Below, piece after piece: positions 16,252-25,266 of a stretch of 64,000 nucleotides of DNA. Below the pieces are notes generated by a model that ran no database searches, was not told the DNA's origin, and saw only the letters and a list, made by a program, of their open reading frames with translations. The DNA is from Clostridia bacterium (GTDB lineage Bacteria; Bacillota; Clostridia; Oscillospirales; CAG-272): the NCBI GenBank assembly GCA_017415805.1, contig JAFQEC010000029.1, forward strand, positions 1 to 64,000, written 5' to 3'. Every line of letters starts with the position of its first letter. Position 1 is the first letter of the stretch. The position numbers and the translations under genes are program-made.

Positions 16252-17309
16252 CATGTGGCGTTGAATTGATTAAAAAATTGGCACTCGCCTTCGGCCCCTC
16301 GGGGTGTGAGGAGGCGGTGGCGGCCCTCATCCGTGACGAGCTTGCGGACACGGCCGCGATACTCGAAAGCGACCGCATGGGCAATCTCGTTGCCCATCTG
16401 CCTGGGACCGTGGGTGCGCCGCGCATTCTCCTGTCGGCGCATATGGACGAGGTCGGCTTTCTGATCACCGATATTGAGGAGGACGGCACGCTGCGCTTTG
16501 CCAATCTCGGCGGCATCGACCGTCGGGTGCTGTGCGGCCGCTTTGTCACCGTGGGTGACGAGACAAAGCAGGTCAGCGGCGTGATTGCGGGCAAGAGCCT
16601 GCACTTGCAGGAGTCCGATGAGCGCGACCGCGTGCCCGAGGGCAAGGATCTGTATATCGACATCGGCACTGACAGCCGCGCCGAGAGTGAGCGACTGCTC
16701 GCACGCGGCGATTTCGGCACGTTTTCCACACCGTTCGTGTGCTTTGGCAAGGACGGGGACTCTATCAAATGCAAGGCGCTGGACGACCGCATGGGGTGTG
16801 CCGCGCTCATTGAGGTGATCCGCGCGCTGGAGGGTAAGCAGCTGCCCCTGGATCTCTATTTTGCCTTTACCGTGCGCGAGGAGCTCGGCATTTCGGGCGC
16901 ACTGCCCACGGCCAATCGCATCGCGCCCGACGTTGCCATCGTGCTGGAGACCACCGCGATTGCAGACGTGGCCGACGTTGCGCCTGCGCGCCGCGTGGCC
17001 GAGGTGGGGGATGGCGGTGTGCTCTCGCTGATCGACCGTTCCACCATTTATGACCGCGCGCTCGTGGATTTTGCGCTCGCCACAGGAAAGGCGCATAACA
17101 TCCCCGTGCAGGTCAAGCGATACGTTTCGGGCGGCAACGACGCGGGGCATATTCAAAGAAGCGGTGTGGGGGTGCGATGCCTTGCGCTCTCGGCCGCCAC
17201 GCGCTATTTGCACGCACCGATCTCGGTCGCGTCGCTCACGGACTATGCGGCGATACGCGATCTGGTGCTTGCGATGCTTGAGGATTGGAAGGAGGGGGAG
17301 ACCCGATGA
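16248..17309 (+). CDS. M42-family metallo-aminopeptidase, paralog 2
   Basis: 353 residues; starts within an ATGA overlap with paralog 1. Motifs: SAHMDEVGF, KALDDRMGC, VREELGISGA, then VLETTAIADV where the other copies have Asp (the Glu form is common in one M42 subgroup), and RYLHAPISVAS with the C-terminal His. Predicted cytosolic. The overlapping frames imply translational coupling and a shared job, perhaps peptides of different N-terminal residues. Confidence 0.88.
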   Translation: MTCGVELIKKLALAFGPSGCEEAVAALIRDELADTAAILESDRMGNLVAHLPGTVGAPRILLSAHMDEVGFLITDIEEDGTLRFANLGGIDRRVLCGRFVTVGDETKQVSGVIAGKSLHLQESDERDRVPEGKDLYIDIGTDSRAESERLLARGDFGTFSTPFVCFGKDGDSIKCKALDDRMGCAALIEVIRALEGKQLPLDLYFAFTVREELGISGALPTANRIAPDVAIVLETTAIADVADVAPARRVAEVGDGGVLSLIDRSTIYDRALVDFALATGKAHNIPVQVKRYVSGGNDAGHIQRSGVGVRCLALSAATRYLHAPISVASLTDYAAIRDLVLAMLEDWKEGETR

Positions 17310-18310
17310 TATATAACACGCTCAAAAGACTTCTGCCCGCAAGACCCTCGGTCTCGGGGCGTGAGGGCGGTATTGCCGCCGTGATCGCGGACGAGATGCG
17401 TCCGCTGGTCGACCGCGTGGAGACCGACGCGATGGGCAATCTGATCTGCTTTAAGAAGGGAAGCGCCACAGCACCGCGCAAGGTGATGCTGGTGGCGCAT
17501 ATGGACGAGATCGGCTTTATCGTGCATTTCATTGAGGACAACGGCTATCTGCGCGTCTCGCCTGTGGGCGGCATTGATTATACCGCCGCAGCAAATTGTG
17601 AGGTGGCGTTTGAAAACGGCGTGCGCGGCGTGCTCGTGCCTGAGGGCGATCTGCCCGCCAAGGAAGCACCCACCGCCGAAAAATGCTACGTGGATATCGG
17701 CGCGGCCACCAAAAAGGAGGCCGAACGGCGCGTGCGGATCGGGGATTGCTGCGCGCTCGTGCCGCATCTGACAAGACTCACCGCGCACCGCGTGACGGGC
17801 CGCCCCTTGGACGACCGCATCGGCTGTGCGTGTCTGATCGAGCTGGCGCGCACGCTGACCGCACCTGCAGACGACATCTATTACGTGTTCTCGGTGCAGG
17901 AGGAGGTCGGCTGTCGGGGTGCAAAGCCCGCGGCCGCGCGCATCGCACCCGATCTTGCGCTGATCTATGACGTCACCGCCACGGGCGACGAGCAGGGTGC
18001 CAAGCCCATGGCCGTGAAGCTCGGTGCGGGGGTCGCCGTGAAGATCAAGGATCGCTCGGTGATCTGCCATCAGGGGCTGGTTTCCGAGCTGCTTGCCACC
18101 GCAAAGGAGCAGGGCATCGCCGCACAGAGCGAGATATTAGCCATTGGCGGCACCGACACCTCGGCCGTGCAGATGACGGGGCTTGGCTGCCGCGCAGGCG
18201 CGCTCTCGCTGCCCTGTCGCTATATCCATTCGGGCGTGGAAATGCTCGATCTGCGTGATGCCAAGGCGGCACTCGCGCTCACGCTTGCCTATCTTGGAGG
18301 AGAAAAATAA
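17306..18310 (+). CDS. M42-family metallo-aminopeptidase, paralog 3
   Basis: 334 residues; ATGA overlap with paralog 2, ribosome site AAGGAGGGGG. Motifs: VAHMDEIGF, PLDDRIGC, VQEEVGCRGA, IYDVTATGD and CRYIHSGVEM, all ligands intact. An in-frame TTG 21 bases earlier overlaps the ribosome site and is rejected. Its stop overlaps the start of the next gene (TAATG). Confidence 0.88.
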   Translation: MIYNTLKRLLPARPSVSGREGGIAAVIADEMRPLVDRVETDAMGNLICFKKGSATAPRKVMLVAHMDEIGFIVHFIEDNGYLRVSPVGGIDYTAAANCEVAFENGVRGVLVPEGDLPAKEAPTAEKCYVDIGAATKKEAERRVRIGDCCALVPHLTRLTAHRVTGRPLDDRIGCACLIELARTLTAPADDIYYVFSVQEEVGCRGAKPAAARIAPDLALIYDVTATGDEQGAKPMAVKLGAGVAVKIKDRSVICHQGLVSELLATAKEQGIAAQSEILAIGGTDTSAVQMTGLGCRAGALSLPCRYIHSGVEMLDLRDAKAALALTLAYLGGEK

Positions 18311-19572
18311 TGGAATTTTCAAATGAGCTTCTGGCGATTGCCGATCGCGCCGATGCGGCATTGGCCGAGCAGTTTGCACACGTGGATGCGGTCGCACGCC
18401 GCAACACCGCGCGCGTGATGGAGGCCTTTGCGCGCCATCGCGTGGATACCGCCTGCTTTGCCGCCAGCAGCGGCTACGGCTACGACGACCGCGGCCGTGA
18501 CGTGCTGGATGCCGTCTTTGCCGACGTGATGGGCGCGGGAAAGGCCTTTGCGCGCCACAGCATCGTCAACGGCACGCACGCGCTGGCCATCGGCCTGTTT
18601 GGTCTTTTGCGCCCCGGTGACATTCTGCTCTCGATCGCGGGCAAGCCCTACGACACCCTCGGCGAGGCCATCGGCATCGCGGGTGAGGCAGGGAACGGCT
18701 CGCTTGCGGATTTCGGTGTGGAGTACCGTCAGATCGAGATGAAGGAGAACAAGGTGCTGGATCTGGATGCCATCGCCGCGGCACTTCGTGCCGAGGACGG
18801 CGCGCGTGTGAAGGTCTGCTTCATTCAGCGCTCCAAGGGGTATCTCAACCGCCGCACGCTCACCGTCGCCGAGATCGGCGAGGCCGTGCGCACCGTCAAG
18901 GCCATCCGCCCCGACTGCTTTGTGGTGGTGGACAACTGCTACGGCGAGTTTACCGAGGAGCTTGAGCCCCCCGCCGTGGGCGCGGATCTGGCGATCGGGT
19001 CGCTCATTAAGAACCCGGGCGGCGGCATGGCCGAGACGGGCGGCTATCTCGCGGGCACGGCACGCGCCGTGGAGCTGGCCTCGTACCGCCTCACCGTGGC
19101 GGGCATCGGCCTTGAGGTGGGGGCGACGCTCGGGCAGAACAAAAACATGTTCCGTGGGCTGTTTTATGCGCCGCACACCGTCGCACAGGCGCTCAAGACC
19201 GCACATTTCGCGGCCTACATCTTCGAGCAGCTCGGCTACGCCGTCGAGCCTGCCTCGCACGAGCAGCGCTCGGATATCATTCAGACCGTGATCACGGGCA
19301 GTGCCGAGGGGCTTTGCGCCTTCTGCCGCGGCATTCAGGCAGGCTCGCCCGTGGATGCCTACGTGACCCCCGAGCCCTGGGCGATGCCGGGCTATCAGGA
19401 CGAGGTCATCATGGCGGCGGGCACCTTTGTGCAGGGCGCGTCGATCGAGCTCTCGGCCGACGGACCTCTCAAGCCCCCCTATACCGCCTTTTTCCAGGGC
19501 GGCCTTACCTATGAGAGTGGGCGCATCGGCGTGCTCTCGGCCGCAGCCCAAATGCTGCGAGTGAAATCGTAA
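18310..19572 (+). CDS. Methionine gamma-lyase family PLP protein (YnbB-like)
   Basis: 420 residues, fold-type I pyridoxal-phosphate protein of the group once named aluminium resistance protein; B. subtilis YnbB is a relative. Motifs: SSGYGYDDRGRD near the start, NGTHALAIGLFGLLRPGD, VDNCYGEF with the PLP-binding Asp, and SLIKNPGGG with the Schiff-base Lys. Substrate is not established for the family. It follows three peptidases with a TAATG overlap, so a role in using sulfur amino acids released from peptides is an inference from context. Confidence 0.85.
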   Translation: MEFSNELLAIADRADAALAEQFAHVDAVARRNTARVMEAFARHRVDTACFAASSGYGYDDRGRDVLDAVFADVMGAGKAFARHSIVNGTHALAIGLFGLLRPGDILLSIAGKPYDTLGEAIGIAGEAGNGSLADFGVEYRQIEMKENKVLDLDAIAAALRAEDGARVKVCFIQRSKGYLNRRTLTVAEIGEAVRTVKAIRPDCFVVVDNCYGEFTEELEPPAVGADLAIGSLIKNPGGGMAETGGYLAGTARAVELASYRLTVAGIGLEVGATLGQNKNMFRGLFYAPHTVAQALKTAHFAAYIFEQLGYAVEPASHEQRSDIIQTVITGSAEGLCAFCRGIQAGSPVDAYVTPEPWAMPGYQDEVIMAAGTFVQGASIELSADGPLKPPYTAFFQGGLTYESGRIGVLSAAAQMLRVKS

Positions 19573-19587
19573 AAGAAGGGAATTGTT

Positions 19588-20124
19588 ATGAAAAAAATTG
19601 CTTCGATCCTGCTCTTGCTCGTGCTGCTGCTCGGTCTTGTCGCCTGCGCCGAGGAGTCCGACGTGCCCACGAACATGCAAAACGTCGCGGCCGAGAACGC
19701 CAAATTCAATCTCTATGTGCCGCTTTCCTGGACATCCTACGCCGACAGCGGCGTATCGGGCGGTGTTGCCCCCACCGAGGATAAGGCCAACGTCACCGTC
19801 ACGGCCACGCTTGCCGAGACCATGAACCTCACCCCCGCACAGTATTGGGAGAGCAAATGCCTGCCCGAATACAAGGCAGAGCACTCGCCCCTTGCGGAAT
19901 TTCACATGGTGGATGCCGAGTGCGGCGATACCACCCTTGGCGGCAAGGATGCCAAGCGCTACGTCTTTACTTACCGCATGGACGGTCAGTTTTATAAGGT
20001 CATGCAGATCATCACCGTCGCCGACGACGTTGTGTACACCATGACCTTTACCACCAAGGACACCGCCTTTGGCAATTACAACGAAACCATTGAGCAGATC
20101 CGTTCTGCCTTCTCCTTCCGTTGA
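19588..20124 (+). CDS. Small lipoprotein, PsbP/DcrB-like fold
   Basis: 178 residues. Lipoprotein signal peptide with lipobox LVAC (Cys near residue 20), then a single compact domain whose pattern (FNLYVPLSWTSY ... VTATLAETMNLTPAQYWES ... AKRYVFTYRMDGQFYKVMQ ... IEQIRSAFSF) resembles PsbP/DcrB-like lipoproteins. Function unknown. Lies 15 nt after the PLP enzyme and its stop nearly touches the cysteine desulfurase gene, so all seven genes from murD on may be one transcript. Confidence 0.75.
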   Translation: MKKIASILLLLVLLLGLVACAEESDVPTNMQNVAAENAKFNLYVPLSWTSYADSGVSGGVAPTEDKANVTVTATLAETMNLTPAQYWESKCLPEYKAEHSPLAEFHMVDAECGDTTLGGKDAKRYVFTYRMDGQFYKVMQIITVADDVVYTMTFTTKDTAFGNYNETIEQIRSAFSFR

Positions 20125-20126
20125 GC

Positions 20127-21290
20127 ATGCGCGAGATCTATCTGGACAACAGCGCGACCACCGCGCTCTCGGAGGCGGCCAAGACCGCCATGCTCACCGC
20201 CATGGAGCAGTACGCCAACCCCTCGTCGCTCCATGCGGCGGGCGGGCGCGCCGCAGCACTGCTGCGTACGGCGCGTGCACAGGTGGGCGCGGCACTGGGT
20301 GAGCGACACCTGAAGGACGGTCAGCTGATCTTCACGGGATCGGGCACCGAGGCCACAGCACTCGCCTTGCTCGGCACGGCACACGCCAAGGCGCGCCGCA
20401 CCGCCGCCACGATCCTGACCACCGATTCCGAGCACCCCTCGGTCGAAAAGAATTTGCAGACCTTGGAAAAAGAGGGCTTCACCGTGGTGCGCGTGCCCAC
20501 CAAGGGCGGCGCGCTTGATATGGACACCGTGCGCGCGCACTGTACGCGCGATCTGTTTCTGGTCACCATGATGCTGGTCAATAACGAGACAGGCGCACAC
20601 TATCCGTTGCGCGAGGTCTTTGCCGCCGCACACGCGGCAAGCCCCGACTGCATCTGCCACTGTGATGCGGTGCAGGGCTTTTTGAAGGTGCCCTGTACGC
20701 CCCGCGCGCTGGGTGCGGATTTCATGACCGTGAGCGCACACAAGGTGCACGGCCCCAAGGGCGTGGGTGCGCTTTTTGTGATCGAGCAGATCTTAAAGCG
20801 CCGCGCCCTCGTGCCCGTGTTCGGCGGGGGAGGGCAGGAATACGGACTTCGCTCGGGCACCGAGAACACCGTAGGGATCGCGGGCTTTGGCGCGGCCGCG
20901 GCCGAGGGTGCAGCGCACATGGCCGCCGATACCGCGCATATGCGCGCCCTGCGCGATCGGCTGATCGCGGCGCTTGCCGCAACGCCCGTTCGTGCAAACG
21001 ACCCCGCCGTCTCCGCGCCGCACATTTGCAACGTCACCCTGCCCGACATCAAAAGCGAGACCATGCTCCACTTCCTTGCGGGCAAGGGTATCATGGTCTC
21101 CAGCGGCTCGGCCTGCTCCGCGCACGCCAAGCACCCGAGCGCCGCGCTCCTTGCCTTCGGGCTCACCGCCGCCGAGGCAGACTGCTCGCTGCGCATCAGC
21201 CTTTGCGCGCAAAATACCGCCGCCGACATCGATGCACTCGTCGCCGCCCTGCACGAGGGGCTGGACACGCTGGTGCGCATCCGAAGATAA
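20127..21290 (+). CDS. Cysteine desulfurase, NifS/IscS-like
   Basis: PLP enzyme releasing sulfur from cysteine as a protein persulfide. 387 residues. YLDNSATT at the start, TGSGTEA, HCDAVQGF with PLP-binding Asp, SAHKVHGPKG with the Schiff-base Lys, and SSGSACSAHA with the catalytic Cys in the short-loop (group I) form. The ATG at 20127 is preferred over a TTG two codons earlier. No iscU or thiI is adjacent, so the sulfur acceptor is unknown (Fe-S assembly or tRNA thiolation). Confidence 0.9.
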   Translation: MREIYLDNSATTALSEAAKTAMLTAMEQYANPSSLHAAGGRAAALLRTARAQVGAALGERHLKDGQLIFTGSGTEATALALLGTAHAKARRTAATILTTDSEHPSVEKNLQTLEKEGFTVVRVPTKGGALDMDTVRAHCTRDLFLVTMMLVNNETGAHYPLREVFAAAHAASPDCICHCDAVQGFLKVPCTPRALGADFMTVSAHKVHGPKGVGALFVIEQILKRRALVPVFGGGGQEYGLRSGTENTVGIAGFGAAAAEGAAHMAADTAHMRALRDRLIAALAATPVRANDPAVSAPHICNVTLPDIKSETMLHFLAGKGIMVSSGSACSAHAKHPSAALLAFGLTAAEADCSLRISLCAQNTAADIDALVAALHEGLDTLVRIRR

Positions 21291-21295
21291 ACAAA

Positions 21296-21327
21296 GGACC
21301 GCCTGTTTTCAAGCAGGCGGTCCTTTT
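21296..21327 (+). terminator. Terminator of the murD series
   Basis: 10-bp stem GGACCGCCTG with 8-nt loop, then TTTT. Confidence 0.85.
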
Positions 21328-21330
21328 GCG

Positions 21331-21359
21331 TCATATTCAAGATCCCTCGCGCATAGCAT
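21331..21359 (+). promoter_or_regulatory. Sigma-E-type promoter of spoIVA
   Basis: TCATATT (21331-21337), 14-bp spacer, CATAGCAT (21352-21359). This fits the B. subtilis sigma-E pattern KMATATT - 14 bp - CATACAMT well, and spoIVA is a sigma-E gene in B. subtilis. No sigma-A boxes were seen here. Confidence 0.7.
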
Positions 21360-21399
21360 ATAGCGATACACCGATACCGAGAATGCGGAGGGAGAAGAT

Positions 21400-22878
21400 A
21401 TGGCAGAGCAATCAATTTACCGTGACATCGCTGAACGGACGGGCGGCGATATTTACATCGGCGTGGTAGGGCCCGTCCGCAGTGGCAAGTCCACCTTTAT
21501 CACGCGCTTTATGCAGGAGCTGGTGCTGCCGAACATGACAGGGGATTACAGCCGCGAGCGCGCACGGGACGAGATGCCCCAGAGCGCCGCAGGCAAAACG
21601 GTCATGACCACCGAGCCCAAGTTCGTGCCCGACGAGGCGGTGGGGTTATCGCTCGAGGGCGGTGCCTCAATGCGCGTGAAAATGATTGATTGCGTGGGCT
21701 ATATGATCCCCGAGGCCATGGGCGCAGAGGAAAACGGCGCGGTGCGCATGGTGCATACCCCGTGGCAGCAGGAGCCCATGCCTTTTTCGGACGCTGCCGA
21801 GCTTGGCACGAAAAAGGTCATCCGCGAGCACGCCACCATCGGGATGCTCGTCACCTCGGACGGCACGGTGGGGGAGATCCCGCGCGCCTCGTACGAGGAG
21901 GCGGAGGCGCGCCTTGTGGCCGAGCTCAAGGCGTACGGCAAGCCCTTTGCCGTGGTGCTCAACTCGGCCGATCCCACGGCAGAGCGCTCGGTGGCACTGG
22001 CTGCCGCGCTGGAGGAAAAATACGGCGTGCCCGTGGCGCTTGTGAATTGCCTGACGCTGGGGGCGGACGACATTCGCGGCATCCTGTCGATGATCTTATG
22101 GGAGTTTCCCGTCACGGCGGTGCGTATCGCGCTGCCTGCGTGGGCAAGGGGACTGGAGGAGAGCCACCCCATCCGTCGCTCGCTGACCGATGATATCTGC
22201 CGCCTTGCAGGCGGTGTGCGCCGCATGGGTGACGTGCAGCGCGTGTTTGCCGCGTTGGAGGAAAACGAGGCTGTTGCGCGCGTCACCCCCGAGGAGCTCA
22301 ACATGGGCAACGGCTGTGCGCGCCTTGGCGTCAAGCTTGAGCCCGCACTGTATTACGACGTGCTCAGTGAGCTTGCAGGTGAGGAGATCCGCGACGAGGG
22401 GGCACTGTTTTCGCTCATCCGCGCGCTGGCCGAGACCAAGCGCAAGTATGACCGCGTGGCCGAGGCGCTGGAATGTGCCGACGCCGACGGCTACGGTATT
22501 GTGATGCCCGAGGTGGCCGATCTGCGCTTGGAGAAGCCCACCATCGTCAAGCAGTCGGGCGGCTACGGTGTGCGCCTGTGCGCCTCGGCACAGTCGATCC
22601 ATATGATCCGTGCCGACATCCGCACCGAGATCAACCCGATCGTGGGCACCGAGCAGCAGTCCGAGGAGTTCGTGCGCAACATCCTCGCAGAGTTCGAGAA
22701 CGATCCGCAGGGGCTGTGGGAGTCCAATATGTTCGGCAAGAGCCTTTACGAGCTGGTCAACGACGGCCTGCGCGGCAAGCTCGCGCATATGCCCGAGGAT
22801 GCGCGCCGCAAGCTGGGTGAAACGCTGGAGCGCATCATCAACGAGGGCAGCAACGGACTGATCTGCATCTTGCTTTGA
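21400..22878 (+). CDS. spoIVA: Stage IV sporulation protein A
   Basis: ATP-hydrolysing coat morphogenetic protein that polymerises on the forespore surface and anchors the spore coat. 492 residues, the usual length. Walker A GPVRSGKST at residues 24-32; MPQSAAGKTVMTTEPKF and MIDCVGYMIPEAMG follow (switch and Walker B regions of this TRAFAC-like ATPase), and the conserved C-terminus ends with GLICILL. GGAGGGAGA lies 8 nt before the ATG. Own sigma-E-type promoter and terminator. It shows that the organism is, or recently was, a spore former. Confidence 0.97.
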   Translation: MAEQSIYRDIAERTGGDIYIGVVGPVRSGKSTFITRFMQELVLPNMTGDYSRERARDEMPQSAAGKTVMTTEPKFVPDEAVGLSLEGGASMRVKMIDCVGYMIPEAMGAEENGAVRMVHTPWQQEPMPFSDAAELGTKKVIREHATIGMLVTSDGTVGEIPRASYEEAEARLVAELKAYGKPFAVVLNSADPTAERSVALAAALEEKYGVPVALVNCLTLGADDIRGILSMILWEFPVTAVRIALPAWARGLEESHPIRRSLTDDICRLAGGVRRMGDVQRVFAALEENEAVARVTPEELNMGNGCARLGVKLEPALYYDVLSELAGEEIRDEGALFSLIRALAETKRKYDRVAEALECADADGYGIVMPEVADLRLEKPTIVKQSGGYGVRLCASAQSIHMIRADIRTEINPIVGTEQQSEEFVRNILAEFENDPQGLWESNMFGKSLYELVNDGLRGKLAHMPEDARRKLGETLERIINEGSNGLICILL

Positions 22879-22904
22879 AAAAAGGCGGCTTTGCCGCCTT
22901 TTTT
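22878..22904 (+). terminator. Terminator of spoIVA
   Basis: A-run, GGCGGC, TTT, GCCGCC, T-run; the stem begins at the stop codon. Confidence 0.88.
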
Positions 22905-22905
22905 C

Positions 22906-22934
22906 TTGCAATTGCCGCCCTGCTGTGCTATACT
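22906..22934 (+). promoter_or_regulatory. Sigma-A promoter of the PHP gene
   Basis: TTGCAA, 17-bp spacer ending TGC, TATACT, 28 nt before the ATG. Confidence 0.78.
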
Positions 22935-22962
22935 GAACATATCAAAGGCAAGGAGTATTGCA

Positions 22963-23895
22963 ATGAAGGCGTATCATGACGTTCATATTCACAATTACCT
23001 CTCCAGCTGCTCGAATGACAGCGGCGCCACAGTAGAGCGCTATATTGAGGGAGCAAGGCAGCTCGGTCTTAAGCTGATGGGCTTTGCCAATCACACCTGG
23101 GACGAGAGTATTCCGTTTCCCGCGCCCTCGGGCTTTTACAGTCGACAGAGCATGGCGTTTCAGATGCAGATCAAGGCCCAGATCCCACAGGACGTGCCGG
23201 GCATCAAGGTACTGGTGGGCGCTGAGACCGAGTATTGCGGAATGTACGATGTGCTTGGTATGGGCAAGGAGGCGGCAGAGCAGCTGGATTTTTTGCTCAT
23301 CTCCCACACGCACGTGCATATGCGCGGCTTTGTGATGCCTGCCAATCCCGATTTTGCCGTGGCGCGCCGCGCGCTGGCCGAGCGACTTTCCACTGCCGAG
23401 GGAATCACGCCCGAATACGCCGCGTTGCTGGCTTCTAAGGCTCCCGAGGACTCGCTGGAGCCCTTCATGCCTGCCGAACGCTTTGATTTCGTGGGCTTTA
23501 CCGCGGATTTTATGGTCAAGAGCCTTCGGTCGCTTCTGGAGAACGAGACTCTGAACAGCTACGCTGACCGTCTGCCTGTTTCGGTGGCGCACCCCTTTCA
23601 GCCCGTCAACTTTGGCAAACTGCGCCACGCGATGCTGGAGCGCATTTCGAGCAATACCTTCGGTGAGCTGTTTGAAACGGTGGCGGCACGCGGCATCGGC
23701 CTGGAGATCAATCCTCATACGGGCAACGATGACGATTTTCGCATGTTTTCCATTGCTAAGGAGTGTGGCTGCAAATTCACGCTCGGCAGCGACATGCACA
23801 CCCGCGCCGAGGCACCCGACATCTTCAAAACCGAGGTGCTGACCGCACGGCTCGGTCTTACCGAATACGATCTGATGGATTTTGTTCGCGTATAA
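22963..23895 (+). CDS. PHP-domain phosphoesterase
   Basis: 310-residue metal-dependent phosphoesterase of the PHP superfamily (histidinol-phosphatase-like). DVHIHNYLSSCSND gives the HxH motif and later ligands are visible: FANHTW, GAETEY, SHTHVHMRG, VAHPF and LGSDMHTRAEA. No HisJ context is present and the chain is longer than HisJ, so the substrate is open. AAGGAG lies before the ATG; the open frame upstream is the terminator-promoter segment and is excluded. Confidence 0.85.
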   Translation: MKAYHDVHIHNYLSSCSNDSGATVERYIEGARQLGLKLMGFANHTWDESIPFPAPSGFYSRQSMAFQMQIKAQIPQDVPGIKVLVGAETEYCGMYDVLGMGKEAAEQLDFLLISHTHVHMRGFVMPANPDFAVARRALAERLSTAEGITPEYAALLASKAPEDSLEPFMPAERFDFVGFTADFMVKSLRSLLENETLNSYADRLPVSVAHPFQPVNFGKLRHAMLERISSNTFGELFETVAARGIGLEINPHTGNDDDFRMFSIAKECGCKFTLGSDMHTRAEAPDIFKTEVLTARLGLTEYDLMDFVRV

Positions 23896-23900
23896 ACGCG

Positions 23901-23935
23901 AAAGCGCCGAGGCACTGCCTCGGCGCTTTCTTTTT
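23901..23935. terminator. Bidirectional terminator, PHP gene / rsmA
   Basis: 13-bp perfect stem AAAGCGCCGAGGC with ACT loop, followed by CTTTTTATTTT; the rsmA stop overlaps its edge. Confidence 0.88.
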
Positions 23936-24800
23936 ATTTTGCGATCTCTGCGGCGATCAGATCCGAGAGGGCTACGAAATCGGCGGTGTTCAGCCGTTCG
24001 CCACGGATGTCGGCGCGGTGTCCTGCTGCCTCGACCAGTGCCACACACTGCTCCTTGGAAAGCTCGGGGAAGCCCGCCGAGAGGGCGTTTGGCAGCGTTT
24101 TGCGCCGCTGCTCAAAGGCGGCGCGCACCGTGCGGAAGAACAGAGCCTCGTCCCGCGGTACAAGGGGCTTTTGCGCGTACAGACGGATCTGCACCACCGC
24201 CGAATCCACCTTCGGGGGAGGGAGGAAGTTGCCTGCCGAGACCTTGAACAGTCGCTCGGCCGTTCCGTAATAGTTTAGCACCGCGGTGATCGCGCCGTAG
24301 GCGGCAGTGCCTGCGCGTGCCGCAAGACGGTCGGCCACCTCGGATTGGATCATCACCGTGATCGAGCGGAAGGGAAGTCCGCTTTCCAGCAGCCGCATCA
24401 GGATCGGCGTGGTGATGTAATAGGGGAGATTTGCACACACCGAAACAGGCCCCTTTCCAAAATAGGGCGCGAGGAGCGCGGCAAGGTCGGCCTTCATCAC
24501 GTCCTCGTTCACGACCTTCACGTTGTGAAAGTCGTTCAGGGTGTAGGTCAGTACGGGGATCAGGCCGCGGTCGATCTCCACGCTCACCACGTTCGCGTAG
24601 CGCGCGCAAAGCTCGCGCGTCAGTGTGCCGATGCCTGGGCCGATCTCTAAGATCGTGCTCTCGGCCGAGTCGGCCGCCGCGTCGGCAATATCGCCCACGA
24701 TCATGGGATTGGTGAGAAAGTTCTGCCCGAACTCCTTGCGAAAGCGCAGGGAGAAGGTGTCCATCAGGCTTTTTACAGTTTTGATGTCACAAAGATTCAT
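23934..24800 (-). CDS. rsmA: 16S rRNA (adenine1518/1519-N6)-dimethyltransferase
   Basis: KsgA/RsmA, dimethylates the two adjacent adenosines in the 16S 3' hairpin during small-subunit maturation. 288 residues. FGQNFLT substrate/SAM segment, SAM motif LEIGPGIGTLT, SVEIDRGL, and the catalytic NLPYYITTPI. The C-terminal domain has FLPPPKVDSAV. The ATG at 24800 follows GAGGT; an in-frame TTG four codons earlier is part of that ribosome site. Own promoter. Loss of this gene gives kasugamycin resistance in other bacteria. Confidence 0.95.
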   Translation of the reverse strand: MNLCDIKTVKSLMDTFSLRFRKEFGQNFLTNPMIVGDIADAAADSAESTILEIGPGIGTLTRELCARYANVVSVEIDRGLIPVLTYTLNDFHNVKVVNEDVMKADLAALLAPYFGKGPVSVCANLPYYITTPILMRLLESGLPFRSITVMIQSEVADRLAARAGTAAYGAITAVLNYYGTAERLFKVSAGNFLPPPKVDSAVVQIRLYAQKPLVPRDEALFFRTVRAAFEQRRKTLPNALSAGFPELSKEQCVALVEAAGHRADIRGERLNTADFVALSDLIAAEIAK

Positions 24801-24829
24801 TGTATACCTCAAAAAAGATCGTTGGTTGT

Positions 24830-24858
24830 ATTATAGCACAAACAGTGGGACGCGTCAA
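24830..24858 (-). promoter_or_regulatory. Sigma-A promoter of rsmA
   Basis: Minus strand TTGACG, 17-bp spacer ending TGC, TATAAT. Confidence 0.8.
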
Positions 24859-24890
24859 TGAGAGCGTGCGTCTAAAGCAGCTTGTGTAGC

Positions 24891-25247
24891 TTATCCGTTG
24901 CGGTTTTCCTTTGCGGTTTTGCACGATGCGATCAGCATTACCCGTAACGAAGTGCATTTGGAAGAAAGCACTTTGAATTTTTGCTCGTCAATATACTTTG
25001 TTCGATAAAGCAATTCCAACCAATAGCCCGTTTCGCTTGCTTCTTTAAGGGCGATTTCAAATTTGGATATAAAATCCTTTGTCCCTTGTGCGTATTGCGC
25101 TTCGTGTATGTTCGCACCGATGGAGGTGCCGCTTCTACCGATTTGATTTGCGATCACCGTTTCGTGGTTTGCCTTCAGGAGTTTAACCAGATTGATGATA
25201 TCAACGGAAAAATCCATTGAGAGCTCGACAAGCTTGTTTTCCTTCAC
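24891..25247 (-). CDS. Four-helix-bundle protein (23S rRNA intervening-sequence protein family)
   Basis: 118 residues of the S23/IVP four-helix-bundle family, relatives of which include ORFs in 23S rRNA intervening sequences and Avd of diversity-generating retroelements. Signature segment QIGRSGTSIGANIHEAQYAQG, then KFEIALKEASETGYWLELL. The start is GTG at 25247, 8 nt after AAAGGAG; the frame is open further upstream, but that part is the hairpin array and promoter and is unlikely to be translated. Composition is more AT-rich than neighbours. It lies downstream (minus strand) of tRNA-Val with the array in between. No reverse transcriptase is near, so an Avd role is unlikely. Confidence 0.82.
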   Translation of the reverse strand: MKENKLVELSMDFSVDIINLVKLLKANHETVIANQIGRSGTSIGANIHEAQYAQGTKDFISKFEIALKEASETGYWLELLYRTKYIDEQKFKVLSSKCTSLRVMLIASCKTAKENRNG

Positions 25248-25266
25248 AGAAGTATCTCCTTTTTCT

